This document shows positions 16,781 through 25,502 of a stretch of DNA of 54,860 bases, one piece after another; within the stretch, counting starts at the first letter, position 1; each line of letters begins with the position of its first letter. The stretch lies in NCBI GenBank assembly GCA_013001965.1, contig JABDLA010000035.1, positions 1-54,860 of the forward strand, in the 5' to 3' direction. Under the pieces are notes generated by a model. The model did not search any database. It saw only the letters and a program-made list of their open reading frames with translations, and had not been told where the DNA came from. The translations under genes and the position numbers were made by a program. Source of the stretch: Flavobacteriaceae bacterium. GTDB lineage: Bacteria; Bacteroidota; Bacteroidia; Flavobacteriales; Flavobacteriaceae.

Positions 16781-16800
16781 TACAGCCCGAAAAACGACTG

Positions 16801-16829
16801 CAAATATATGGCTTTCTTTTGAATTCAAA
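16801..16829 (-). promoter_or_regulatory. Bacteroidota promoter of the tRNA-Pro / GIY-YIG unit
   Basis: The minus strand shows TTTG (16829-16826), a 17-nt spacer, then TATATTTG (16808-16801), an excellent -33/-7 match. Transcription would start about 7 bases on, immediately before the degenerate tRNA copy, and would run through the nuclease gene into the intact tRNA. Confidence 0.8.
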
Positions 16830-16868
16830 CCCTTTTTATTTTGTAAATTCCATTCAAAATAATCAGTT

Positions 16869-17993
16869 ATGAAATCAACGTATTTAATAGTGCTATTGAC
16901 CTTTATTTTTGTCTTTTCATGTAAAAAAAATCCAGAGTATTCAACAGCTAAACTCGTAACTAGCCAGTTCAACTATTCGCATGAAGTGATTGTTGACGGT
17001 ATGAACATTCCCTGGGGATTCACTTTTCTGCCTGATAATTCCATGCTCATTACCGAAAAGCTCGGTGAACTTATTCATTTTAAGAATGGAAAAAAGACGC
17101 TTGTTGAAGGCTTACCAAATATTGAAGTATTGGGTCAGGGCGGACTCATGGATATTGAACTGCATCCTGATTATGAATCTAATGGATATATTTATATTTC
17201 CTATGCTTCAACCAAAGGCGAAGGAAAGGGTGCGAACACCGCCATAATGCGCTGTAAACTTGAAAACTTTAAACTGGTAGATCAAAAAGTATTGTATAAG
17301 GCAAGTCCGAATAGTAAACGCGGCCAACATTTTGGGTCACGCATTGAATTCGATAATGACGGTTACCTCTATTTTACAATTGGTGATCGGGGTAACCGCG
17401 ATATAAATCCTCAAAACATAGAGCGTGATAATGGTAAAGTATACCGATTACACGACGACGGCCGAATCCCTGCAAGCAACCCTTTTGTAAGAGATCGAAA
17501 TGCCAAAAAAGCAATATTTAGTTATGGCCATCGTAATATTCAAGGGATGATCAAACATCCTGAAACCGGGGAAATATGGACCCATGAGCATGGACCAAAG
17601 GGTGGTGATGAAATCAATATAGTTGAAGCAGGAAAGAACTATGGCTGGCCAAAAATTAGCTATGGCATTAATTATATAGGGACGAAATTCACCGATCATA
17701 CTGACTTACCGGGAATGGAACAGCCTTTGCATCATTGGACGCCTTCCATTGCCCCGAGTGGAATGGCATTTGTTACAAGTGATGTTTATCCCGGCTGGAA
17801 GGGAAATCTTCTTGTAGGCTCATTGAAATTTCAATATTTAAACCGCTGTGTTATAGAGAATAACAAAGTCGTTTCGGAAGAAAAATTGATCAAGGGGCTT
17901 GGTCGGGTAAGAAGCGTGAAACAAGGTCCAGATGGCTATATTTATGCAGGTATTGAAAATCTTGGTATAGTTAAAATAATTCCGAATAAATAA
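16869..17993 (+). CDS. PQQ-dependent sugar dehydrogenase-like lipoprotein (Asd/YliI type)
   Basis: A 374-residue lipoprotein (leader LIVLLTFIFVFSCKKN) followed by a six-bladed beta-propeller of the glucose/sorbosone dehydrogenase family. Recognisable pieces are IPWGFTFLPDNSMLITEKLGEL, GGLMDIELHPDY, GQHFGSRIEFDNDGYLYFTIGDRG, YGHRNIQGM and EHGPKGGDEINIVEAGKNYGWP. The relatives YliI (Asd) of E. coli and soluble glucose dehydrogenase bind PQQ and calcium and oxidise aldose sugars in the periplasm. Whether this host makes PQQ cannot be seen here. It is divergent from the tRNA unit. Confidence 0.93.
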   Translation: MKSTYLIVLLTFIFVFSCKKNPEYSTAKLVTSQFNYSHEVIVDGMNIPWGFTFLPDNSMLITEKLGELIHFKNGKKTLVEGLPNIEVLGQGGLMDIELHPDYESNGYIYISYASTKGEGKGANTAIMRCKLENFKLVDQKVLYKASPNSKRGQHFGSRIEFDNDGYLYFTIGDRGNRDINPQNIERDNGKVYRLHDDGRIPASNPFVRDRNAKKAIFSYGHRNIQGMIKHPETGEIWTHEHGPKGGDEINIVEAGKNYGWPKISYGINYIGTKFTDHTDLPGMEQPLHHWTPSIAPSGMAFVTSDVYPGWKGNLLVGSLKFQYLNRCVIENNKVVSEEKLIKGLGRVRSVKQGPDGYIYAGIENLGIVKIIPNK

Positions 17994-18028
17994 TCTTAAA
18001 TTAGGGGCGAAATAAATTTCTTGATTTA

Positions 18029-18634
18029 ATGCTCATAATTGGAATTGCCGGAGGAACCGGTTGTGGAAAGACAACGGTTGTGAATCAAATTTTAAACGAA
18101 TTGCCTGATGGCGAGGTTGGCGTTATTTCACAGGATTCATATTATAAAGATTCGTCACATCTCAGCTATGAAGAGCGCGTTAGTACCAATTTTGATCATC
18201 CAAGATCGATAGATTTTGAACTATTGGCAGAACATCTGCAATTGCTAAAGAAAGGCGAGGTGATCAACCAGCCCATTTACTCCTTTGTTCAACATAACCG
18301 AACAGGTGATACTGTGTTAACGCAGCCCAGAAAAGTGATGATTGTTGAAGGCATTTTGATCCTGACCAATCCTGAGCTCAGAGAAATGTTTGATATTAAA
18401 ATATTTGTGCATGCCGATAGCGATGAACGCCTCATCAGGCGATTGAAACGCGATATAGCAGAGCGCGGTCGAAATATCAATGAAGTGCTGAAACGTTATC
18501 AATCGACCTTAAAACCCATGCATGAACAGTTTATTGAGCCTATGAAAGAATATGCTGATATAATAATTCCAAACAATAAATATAATACGGTTGCGATTGA
18601 TATTGTAAAGACCATTATAAACGACAGGTTGTAG
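18029..18634 (+). CDS. udk: Uridine kinase
   Basis: A 201-residue P-loop kinase that phosphorylates uridine and cytidine in pyrimidine salvage. The P-loop is GIAGGTGCGKTT (residues 5-16). SQDSYYKD, NFDHPRSIDFELL and PIYSFVQHNRT are the family's substrate-binding segments, and VEGILILTNPELREMFDIKIFV follows. RLKRDIAERGRN is the lid. The length matches the bacterial enzyme. The ftsB-like gene starts at the very next base after its stop, so they form one operon. It is cytosolic. Confidence 0.97.
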   Translation: MLIIGIAGGTGCGKTTVVNQILNELPDGEVGVISQDSYYKDSSHLSYEERVSTNFDHPRSIDFELLAEHLQLLKKGEVINQPIYSFVQHNRTGDTVLTQPRKVMIVEGILILTNPELREMFDIKIFVHADSDERLIRRLKRDIAERGRNINEVLKRYQSTLKPMHEQFIEPMKEYADIIIPNNKYNTVAIDIVKTIINDRL

Positions 18635-18976
18635 ATGGAAGAGCCTCAAAAGAAATATAAAAAATACCTCAAGCCCTTCAAGAATGTATTCGTTCTTATT
18701 CTCCTTATTTTTGCCATTTGGATGTTATTTTTCGATAGTAATTCATGGTTTATTCATAATGAATTGAATGAGAATATTGAAAAACTGGAAGAGGAAAAAG
18801 AGTATTATGAAGGGGAGATCGAAAAAGACCAAAAGGAGATTAAAGAATTGAGTTCGGAAGAAGGCATCGAAAAATATGGTAGAGAGCACTATAAAATGAA
18901 AAAGGAAGATGAAGAGATCTACCTTATTGAATATGAAGATAGTATAGCCAAGCAAAAGAAAAAAAAGAATGACTGA
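18635..18976 (+). CDS. Septum formation initiator, FtsB/DivIC-like
   Basis: A 113-residue bitopic membrane protein. A cytoplasmic basic N-terminus, one membrane helix near residues 15-32 (VFVLILLIFAIWMLFF), a periplasmic coiled coil (LNENIEKLEEEKEYYEGEIEKDQKEIKEL) and the C-terminal EEGIEKYGREHYKMKKEDEEIYLIE are the standard FtsB/DivIC plan. The family stabilises the FtsQ-FtsL complex at the division septum. It lies directly after udk and its 3' end overlaps the methylmalonyl-CoA mutase small-subunit start by eight bases. Confidence 0.92.
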   Translation: MEEPQKKYKKYLKPFKNVFVLILLIFAIWMLFFDSNSWFIHNELNENIEKLEEEKEYYEGEIEKDQKEIKELSSEEGIEKYGREHYKMKKEDEEIYLIEYEDSIAKQKKKKND

Positions 18977-20330
18977 TTTGTTTAATGATTTTGAAGGCGT
19001 TTCATCAAAAGCCTGGAAACAAAAAATCCAAGTCGATCTTAAAGGAGCCGATTATAATGAGACCTTAATCTGGAATTCGAATGAGGGTATCGATGTGAAG
19101 CCATTTTATCATTCCGATGATCATGGCTCGGTTATTTCAAAACTTCCTAAAGAAACATCAGAAGTAAATATTTGTCAGTCCATTTATGTTAATGATTCTG
19201 AAAAGGCAAATGCAAAAGCCATAGATGCAATTAACAAAGGGGCAACTGCCTTAATTTTTAAAATTCCTTCAGAAGAAATTGACCTCAAAAAGTTATTACA
19301 AGATCTCGACCTTTCCTCCATCCCGATTTATTTCCAGTTTCAATATTTATCTGCGGATCTAATCAAATCGTTACAATTGTTAGCGTCGGTCTCAACGATG
19401 CGTTTGAATATTGATCTGATCGGAAATTTAGCCCGATCGGGGAATTGGTTCCATAATCTAAAACAAGACCACCAGTTGCTTGAAGAGATCATGAAAAAAT
19501 CTTCATCATTCCATTCTGCTTTAAGTGTTGATATGTCCTTATATCAAAATGCCGGCGCCAATATGGTGCAGCAGCTTGCATATGGCATGGCCCATGCAAA
19601 TGAATATTTGAATCATTTTCAAAACAGGCTCGATCAGCCGATTGTATTTAATGTTGCGATTGGAACAAATTACTTCTTTGAAATAGCAAAACTTCGAGCG
19701 CTGAGGACGCTTTGGTCGACCCTGGCTTCAGAATATGAAGCCGAAACGCGTTGTGATATTGTTGTAAGGCCTACGAAACGCAATAAGACCATATATGATT
19801 ATAATACCAATCTGTTGCGTACCACAACCGAGTGCATGAGTGCTATCGTAGGTGGCGCAGATTCCATTTGCAATTTACCATACGATGCAATCTATCATAA
19901 GGACAACGAATTTGGTGAACGTATTGCCAGAAATCAGCTATTGATCTTAAAGCATGAAAGTTATTTCGATCTGGTAAATAATCCCTCTGATGGCGCTTAT
20001 TATATTGAAAGTTTGACCAATGAAATGGCTCAGAAAGCTCTTGAACTATTCAAAGATATCGAGTCAAATAATGGCTTTTTATCACAACTAAAAAATGGGA
20101 CCATTCAAAGAAAAATAAAGGAAAGTGCCTCCAGGGAACAACAACAGTTTGATGATGGGAAAAAGGTTTTATTGGGCACTAATAAACATCCAAATGCGAA
20201 AGATGTAATGACTAATGAGTTAGAGTTGTATCCTTTCGTTAAGATCAATAAACGCAAAACGCTCATTGAACCAATAATTGAAAAACGACTGGCCGAGTCT
20301 ATGGAACAAGAGCGTCTAAAATCAGAATAA
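18969..20330 (+). CDS. mutA: Methylmalonyl-CoA mutase small subunit
   Basis: A 453-residue protein matching the small (beta) subunit of the heterodimeric mutase: DFEGVSSKAWKQKIQVDLKGADYNETLIWNSNEGIDVKPFY opens the family, and the TIM-barrel pieces NVAIGTNYFFEIAKLRALRTLW and GGADSICNLPYDAIY are present. It lacks the cobalamin-binding motif, as expected: the small subunit is structural. With the large subunit it interconverts succinyl-CoA and (R)-methylmalonyl-CoA, linking propionate metabolism to the TCA cycle. It shares the operon with udk, ftsB, a lipoprotein gene and mutB. Confidence 0.95.
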   Translation: MTDLFNDFEGVSSKAWKQKIQVDLKGADYNETLIWNSNEGIDVKPFYHSDDHGSVISKLPKETSEVNICQSIYVNDSEKANAKAIDAINKGATALIFKIPSEEIDLKKLLQDLDLSSIPIYFQFQYLSADLIKSLQLLASVSTMRLNIDLIGNLARSGNWFHNLKQDHQLLEEIMKKSSSFHSALSVDMSLYQNAGANMVQQLAYGMAHANEYLNHFQNRLDQPIVFNVAIGTNYFFEIAKLRALRTLWSTLASEYEAETRCDIVVRPTKRNKTIYDYNTNLLRTTTECMSAIVGGADSICNLPYDAIYHKDNEFGERIARNQLLILKHESYFDLVNNPSDGAYYIESLTNEMAQKALELFKDIESNNGFLSQLKNGTIQRKIKESASREQQQFDDGKKVLLGTNKHPNAKDVMTNELELYPFVKINKRKTLIEPIIEKRLAESMEQERLKSE

Positions 20331-20335
20331 ATTAA

Positions 20336-20980
20336 ATGAAAATGAAATTAAAATCAGTCCTTGTAATAACTAGTGCCATACTTCTCTTTAGTTGTAATTC
20401 AGAACCAAAGTTGGCCTTTAAATATGCAGCTGAAAAGAATTTGTTTGCATGTCCCGATGTGGATATGGAACTTATTAAAGAAGCAGTCTATGCCTTTGAG
20501 GCCTTTATCTTTGAAAATTATTCTTTCAACGCCCCTGACATCGAAAAAGCGGCCTACTTTAATTATTTGAAAAATTCGGAAGCAAAACTATTACCAATGG
20601 GTGAAAAGTTTGATGATCATATTAAAAATGTCTTTTACGCCCTAAAAAGTGAAGCATCACTCTGGTCTGGAAGCGATGATCACAAGACTTTAAATTTGGA
20701 TCATGAAATCGTCAAGTGTATTTCTGATCATATTGCCATTGAAGCTGTGAAGCCGGTTTTTAAAACCCTCGTCGATTCCAAAACACTGAGAGGTGAAATT
20801 TTTGCGCCTACTTTAAGATCTCATTTTAACAGAATGAAAGAAGATCGTGCACTTGCTACCTATGTTGCACTCGATCTGTTTTATGCCAAAATATTTCAAT
20901 TTGATTTGTCTTTGACTCCAACTGAGTTAGCAAAACAAATCCGTGAGATAAATGACGAACATGTTGGACATCAACATTAA
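20336..20980 (+). CDS. Lipoprotein of unknown function between the mutase genes
   Basis: A 214-residue predicted lipoprotein ([23 protein letters not shown]). The mature part is mostly helical: [90 protein letters not shown]. No enzyme signature is recognised. It lies five bases after mutA and nine before mutB, so it is co-transcribed with cytosolic mutase subunits although it is predicted to be exported. It carries a histidine-containing C-terminus (EHVGHQH). Confidence 0.85.
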   Translation: MKMKLKSVLVITSAILLFSCNSEPKLAFKYAAEKNLFACPDVDMELIKEAVYAFEAFIFENYSFNAPDIEKAAYFNYLKNSEAKLLPMGEKFDDHIKNVFYALKSEASLWSGSDDHKTLNLDHEIVKCISDHIAIEAVKPVFKTLVDSKTLRGEIFAPTLRSHFNRMKEDRALATYVALDLFYAKIFQFDLSLTPTELAKQIREINDEHVGHQH

Positions 20981-20988
20981 AAATTAGA

Positions 20989-23112
20989 ATGAGCCGAAAA
21001 AGCCTTCAACATATTGAATTACAAACAGATCAATTTCAGCTTAGACCGAAAGAAATAAAAACCTTTCAGACTGCCGAAAATATAGAATTGCAGTCAATTT
21101 ATGGTCCCTCAGATTTAAATGAAGTTAAGCACCTAAATTTTATCGCTGGTGTCCCTCCTTATTTAAGGGGGCCATATAGTACAATGTATGTTAGACGGCC
21201 CTGGACAATTCGTCAATATGCCGGGTTTTCTACGGCCGAAGATAGTAATGCCTTCTACAGGCGCAATTTAGAGGCAGGTCAGAAGGGATTATCTGTTGCT
21301 TTCGATCTCGCGACCCATCGCGGTTATGATTCTGATCATGAACGTGTAGAAGGCGATGTTGGAAAAGCAGGGGTTGCTATAGATAGTGTTGAAGACATGA
21401 AGATCTTATTCGATCAGATCCCACTAGATAAAATGTCGGTATCCATGACGATGAATGGTGCGGTTTTACCAATTATGGCTTTCTATATTGTTGCTGCCGA
21501 AGAACAAGGTGTCAGTACCGAACAGCTATCGGGAACCATACAAAATGACATTCTGAAGGAATTCATGGTGCGCAACACTTATATTTATCCACCCTCACCT
21601 TCAATGAAGATCATTTCCGATATTTTCGAATACACCAGTAATAATATGCCCAAATTCAACAGCATCAGCATCTCCGGCTATCATATGCAGGAAGCTGGTG
21701 CTACTTGCGATATAGAGCTGGCATACACTTTGGCTGATGGCTTGGAATATATTCGGAAAGGTATTGAGGCCGGATTGGATATCGATACATTTGCACCGCG
21801 TTTGTCTTTCTTCTGGGCCATTGGAATGAATCATTTCATGGAAATTGCAAAGTTAAGGGCTGCCCGAATGCTATGGGCGAAATTGGTTAAAGGTTTTAAT
21901 CCTAAAAATCCCAAATCCCTGTCCTTACGTACCCATTGCCAAACCAGTGGCTGGAGTTTAACCGAACAGGATCCATTTAACAATGTCGCACGAACCTGCA
22001 TTGAAGCTGCTGCAGCTGCATTCGGTGGAACGCAAAGCCTGCACACAAATGCATTGGACGAGGCCATTGCCCTGCCAACAGATTTCTCGGCTCGGATAGC
22101 CAGAAATACTCAAATATTTCTTCAGGAAGAAACCTATATCACGAAAACTGTTGATCCCTGGGCCGGAAGTTATTATGTTGAAAAACTGACACATGACCTC
22201 GCCCATCAAGCCTGGACTCTCATTGAGGAAGTAGAAGATCTGGGTGGTATGACCAAAGCGATCGAAGCTGGGATTCCAAAAATACGAATTGAGGAGGCAG
22301 CCGCAAGAAAACAAGCACGCATCGATTCGGGGGAAGACATTATTGTTGGTGTGAATAAATACACCTTAGATGAAGAAGACCCATTACATATTCTTGAAGT
22401 CGATAATCAGACGGTTAGAAATGCGCAAATAGAACGATTAAATCGCATTAAAAAGGAACGAAATCCCGAGACAGTACGTTTAGCTTTATCAAATTTAGCC
22501 AAAGGGGCTCAATCAGGAGAAGAAAATTTATTAGCTTTAGCGGTAAATGCGGCCAGAGAACGGGCAACACTAGGAGAGATTAGCGAAGCTCTTGAATCTG
22601 TATTCGGTCGATATAAAGCACAAATCAAATCATTTTCAGGCGTGTATAGCAAAGAAATTAAAGGCGATAGTTCATTCCATAGAGCACAACAACTTGCAAA
22701 TTCGTTTGCCGAACAGGAAGGAAGACGACCTCGTATAATGATCGCAAAAATGGGTCAGGACGGCCATGACCGCGGTGCAAAAGTTGTGGCAACAGGCTAT
22801 GCTGATGTTGGTTTTGATGTAGACATCGGACCGTTATTTCAAACGCCAGCCGAAGCGGCAAAACAAGCTGTTGAAAATGATGTTCATATTCTCGGTGTAT
22901 CATCTCTGGCTGCGGGCCATAAAACTCTTGTCCCACAGGTCATAGAGGAGCTAAAAAAATACGGTCGCGAGGATATCATGGTCATTGTTGGTGGTGTCAT
23001 ACCGAAGCAGGATTATCAGTATTTATTTGATGCAGGTGCAGTAGCGGTATTTGGTCCCGGCACCAAAATCAGTGAGGCCGCTATTAAAATATTAGAAATT
23101 CTAATAAATTAA
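20989..23112 (+). CDS. mutB: Methylmalonyl-CoA mutase large subunit
   Basis: A 707-residue catalytic subunit. The TIM-barrel half has [51 protein letters not shown] and the active-site region [20 protein letters not shown]. The C-terminal cobalamin domain has [20 protein letters not shown] with the axial histidine H593, then [14 protein letters not shown] and IVGGVIP. It requires adenosylcobalamin. No cobalamin riboswitch was noticed upstream, and no MeaB-type chaperone gene is in the window. The 116 bases after it hold only a weak hairpin before parA. Confidence 0.98.
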   Translation: MSRKSLQHIELQTDQFQLRPKEIKTFQTAENIELQSIYGPSDLNEVKHLNFIAGVPPYLRGPYSTMYVRRPWTIRQYAGFSTAEDSNAFYRRNLEAGQKGLSVAFDLATHRGYDSDHERVEGDVGKAGVAIDSVEDMKILFDQIPLDKMSVSMTMNGAVLPIMAFYIVAAEEQGVSTEQLSGTIQNDILKEFMVRNTYIYPPSPSMKIISDIFEYTSNNMPKFNSISISGYHMQEAGATCDIELAYTLADGLEYIRKGIEAGLDIDTFAPRLSFFWAIGMNHFMEIAKLRAARMLWAKLVKGFNPKNPKSLSLRTHCQTSGWSLTEQDPFNNVARTCIEAAAAAFGGTQSLHTNALDEAIALPTDFSARIARNTQIFLQEETYITKTVDPWAGSYYVEKLTHDLAHQAWTLIEEVEDLGGMTKAIEAGIPKIRIEEAAARKQARIDSGEDIIVGVNKYTLDEEDPLHILEVDNQTVRNAQIERLNRIKKERNPETVRLALSNLAKGAQSGEENLLALAVNAARERATLGEISEALESVFGRYKAQIKSFSGVYSKEIKGDSSFHRAQQLANSFAEQEGRRPRIMIAKMGQDGHDRGAKVVATGYADVGFDVDIGPLFQTPAEAAKQAVENDVHILGVSSLAAGHKTLVPQVIEELKKYGREDIMVIVGGVIPKQDYQYLFDAGAVAVFGPGTKISEAAIKILEILIN

Positions 23113-23228
23113 ACCGCCTAATAAATAAAGGCCAAATCGGTTAAAAACCTCCGCCTTTTGTTAACAAGTTACGTTTTTTATCCTCGTAAATAGTTGTATT
23201 TTTACGCATAATTAAACCAAATCATTTA

Positions 23229-24002
23229 ATGGGTAAAATCATAGCAATTGCCAATCAGAAAGGCGGCGTTGGAAAAACAACTACTTCAGTAAATTTAGCA
23301 GCTTCACTTGGTGTATTAGAAAAAAAGGTCCTTCTTATTGATGCCGACCCTCAGGCTAATGCGACCTCAGGGCTGGGTATTGAAGTTGAGCAAGTGGAAT
23401 TAGGAACTTACCAGTTGTTAGAGCATACCTGTTCGGCAGAGGAATGCATTTTAGATGCAAATTCTCCGAATGTCGATATTATTCCGGCGCATATCGATCT
23501 GGTTGCGATAGAGATCGAACTGGTCGATAAAGAAGATCGTGAATCGATGCTGAAAAGAGCCATCGTTCACCTTAAGGATGACTATGATTTCATTATCATT
23601 GACTGTGCGCCTTCATTGGGACTATTGACTTTAAATGCATTGACGGCAGCTGATGCGGTAATTATACCTATTCAGTGTGAGTATTTTGCCCTTGAAGGTT
23701 TAGGAAAATTGCTCAATACGATTAAGAGTGTTCAAAAAATCCATAATCAGGATCTCGATATCGAAGGGTTATTATTAACCATGTACGATTCACGCCTACG
23801 ACTGTCGAATCAGGTGGTTGAGGAAGTTCAGAAGCACTTCAATGATATGGTTTTCAAAACAATTATTCAGCGCAATGTGCGTTTAGGAGAAGCACCCAGT
23901 TTTGGAGAGAGCATCATCAATTACGATGTGAGCAGTAAGGGTGCGTCCAATTATTTGAGTTTGGCGAAGGAGATTATTACGAAAAACGAAATTGAGGCAT
24001 AA
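23229..24002 (+). CDS. parA: Chromosome-partitioning ATPase ParA/Soj
   Basis: A 257-residue ParA with the deviant Walker A KGGVGKTT (residues 11-18), LLIDADPQANATSGLG, and IIIDCAPSLGLLTLNALTAADAVIIPIQCEYFALEGL. The lack of an N-terminal DNA-binding extension marks it as the chromosomal Soj type. It positions the origin region together with ParB. The stop overlaps the parB start by one base. A TATTTTTA element about 25 bases upstream may be the promoter. No parS-like 16-bp palindrome was noticed in the window. Confidence 0.97.
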   Translation: MGKIIAIANQKGGVGKTTTSVNLAASLGVLEKKVLLIDADPQANATSGLGIEVEQVELGTYQLLEHTCSAEECILDANSPNVDIIPAHIDLVAIEIELVDKEDRESMLKRAIVHLKDDYDFIIIDCAPSLGLLTLNALTAADAVIIPIQCEYFALEGLGKLLNTIKSVQKIHNQDLDIEGLLLTMYDSRLRLSNQVVEEVQKHFNDMVFKTIIQRNVRLGEAPSFGESIINYDVSSKGASNYLSLAKEIITKNEIEA

Positions 24003-24901
24003 TGGCGAAGGCGACGAAAAAACAAGCCCTTGGAAGAGGGTTATCTGCACTATTAAGAGACCCCGATAATGATATAAAATCGGTTGATGATAAAAATGCT
24101 GAAAAGGTAATAGGCAGCATCGTCGAACTCGATCTTGATCAAATTGAAACCAATCCGTTTCAACCGAGAACAAAATTCAACGAAGAATCGCTCCGCGAAC
24201 TTGCGTCTTCCATCAAGGAATTAGGGGTTATCCAACCGATAACCGTTAGAAAAATCGGATTTAATAAATATCAACTGGTGTCCGGCGAACGTCGTTTTAA
24301 GGCCTCTAAATTGATAGGCCTTAATTCCATCCCAGCTTACATCAGAATTGCAAATGACCAGGAATCTCTGGAAATGGCATTGGTTGAGAATATTCAACGT
24401 CAGGATCTGGATCCTATTGAAATCGCTTTGTCTTACCAACGATTGATCAGTGAGATCAAATTGACCCAGGAACAAATGAGTGAACGGGTAGGAAAAAAGC
24501 GATCGACAATAAGCAACTATCTGCGATTATTAAAACTTGACCCGATCATTCAAACAGGAATGCGTGATGGTTTCATTTCAATGGGACATGGTCGTGCACT
24601 GATCAATATTGAGGATCAAGGCACCCAATTGAACATATACGAGAAAATACTTTCAAAGAATTTATCTGTTCGTGAAACCGAACAGATGGTACGCCATTTA
24701 AAACAACCTAAAGCAATTGTCGAACCTACCAAAGAAGAATTGCCAAAATATATAAAAAAAGGCGTCAAAGAAATTTCAGAATACTTCGGACATAAAGTTG
24801 CGGTTAAAATTGCCAAAAACGGAAGTGGTAAAATTGTTATCCCTTTTCATTCGGAAGAAGATTTTAACAGGATAAAAAAATTGGTTAAAAGTGCAAAATA
24901 A
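24002..24901 (+). CDS. parB: ParB/Spo0J partition protein
   Basis: A 299-residue ParB. The N-terminal CTPase domain has IETNPFQPR, LASSIKELGVIQPITVRK and LVSGERRFKASKLIG (the GERR box), with ALVENIQRQDLDPIE. A helix-turn-helix (EQMSERVGKKRSTISNYLRLL) binds parS, and the C-terminal part would dimerise (YFGHKVAVKIAKNGSGKIVIPFHSEEDFNRI). ParB spreads from parS as a CTP-dependent clamp and recruits ParA and SMC. The next gene begins inside its last codons. Confidence 0.97.
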   Translation: MAKATKKQALGRGLSALLRDPDNDIKSVDDKNAEKVIGSIVELDLDQIETNPFQPRTKFNEESLRELASSIKELGVIQPITVRKIGFNKYQLVSGERRFKASKLIGLNSIPAYIRIANDQESLEMALVENIQRQDLDPIEIALSYQRLISEIKLTQEQMSERVGKKRSTISNYLRLLKLDPIIQTGMRDGFISMGHGRALINIEDQGTQLNIYEKILSKNLSVRETEQMVRHLKQPKAIVEPTKEELPKYIKKGVKEISEYFGHKVAVKIAKNGSGKIVIPFHSEEDFNRIKKLVKSAK

Positions 24902-25499
24902 ACTGCTCTATTGTTTAGTTTTTTTTCTTCTGCCCTTTCTTGCTGTTTGTCAGGATGAAAATGACGATCAACTCGAGGAACGAAATGTGGTCATTCAAGA
25001 TACCATATTGGCGACATCCATAGATCCGCTTTCACCATCAAGAGCGGCATTTTATTCGGCCATACTTCCCGGCTTAGGCCAGGCCTATAATAAGAAATAC
25101 TGGAAGATCCCCGTTGTATATGCAGCCCTGGGAACAGGCATCTATTTTTATATCGATAATACCAATGAATACAACCGCTATCGTGATGCCTTCAAAAGCA
25201 GATTGGCAGGCTTTGATACCGATGAATTCTGGGGGACAGATGCCAATGGCGATCCTTTGCCATCGCCAATTATTTCGGAAGACGGATTGATAAGGGCGCA
25301 ACGCACCTTAAGACGAAACCGGGAGATCTCCCTTCTGGTCACACTGGGTATCTACGTTTTAAATATTATCGATGCCAATGTTGACGCGCATCTATTGCAG
25401 TATAATGTTGATGAGAATTTAGCGGTAAAACCGCATTTTAAACTGAACGAACTCGATGCTACTACCAATTTAGGGCTCACAGTAGATTTTAAATTTTAA
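24891..25499 (+). CDS. DUF5683 membrane protein
   Basis: A 202-residue exported/membrane protein starting from a GTG that overlaps the parB end by 11 bases. It has a signal peptide (NKLLYCLVFFLLPFLAVCQ), then the DUF5683 signature SPSRAAFYSAILPGLGQAYNKKYWKIPVVYAALGTGIYFYIDNTNEYNRYRDAFK. A second hydrophobic stretch (ISLLVTLGIYVLNIIDANVDAHL) follows. The gene lies between parB and dapB throughout much of this group; function is unknown. Confidence 0.9.
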   Translation: MQNKLLYCLVFFLLPFLAVCQDENDDQLEERNVVIQDTILATSIDPLSPSRAAFYSAILPGLGQAYNKKYWKIPVVYAALGTGIYFYIDNTNEYNRYRDAFKSRLAGFDTDEFWGTDANGDPLPSPIISEDGLIRAQRTLRRNREISLLVTLGIYVLNIIDANVDAHLLQYNVDENLAVKPHFKLNELDATTNLGLTVDFKF

Positions 25500-25502
25500 G
25501 AC

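Larger units (their letters stand above)
16676..16789 (-). pseudogene. Degenerate tRNA-Pro copy interrupted by palindromes
   Basis: On the minus strand the segment begins CGGGCTGTA (compare CGGGGTGTA in the intact tRNA), contains CCCGGTT, then TATCGCGCCGCGTTTGGGAC and GGAGGTCG identical or nearly identical to the intact tRNA-Pro, and ends CCACCC. The T-arm is exactly replaced by a palindrome and two more palindromes are inserted in the D-arm side. The anticodon TGG and its loop remain, but one anticodon-stem pair and the acceptor stem are broken. It cannot be a standard tRNA. Confidence 0.85.

Noticed and set aside
16742-16972. 76-residue minus-strand ORF between the tRNA unit and the sugar dehydrogenase
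   Set aside because: It overlaps the dehydrogenase signal peptide region and the tRNA promoter, and has no family features.
20981-20988. Search for a cobalamin riboswitch before mutB or mutA
   Set aside because: The intergenic gaps are under 10 bases and hold no conserved B12-box-like sequence.
23113-23228. Possible terminator AACCG...CGGTT or riboswitch before parA
   Set aside because: The stem is only five pairs with a long loop and no riboswitch core can be recognised.
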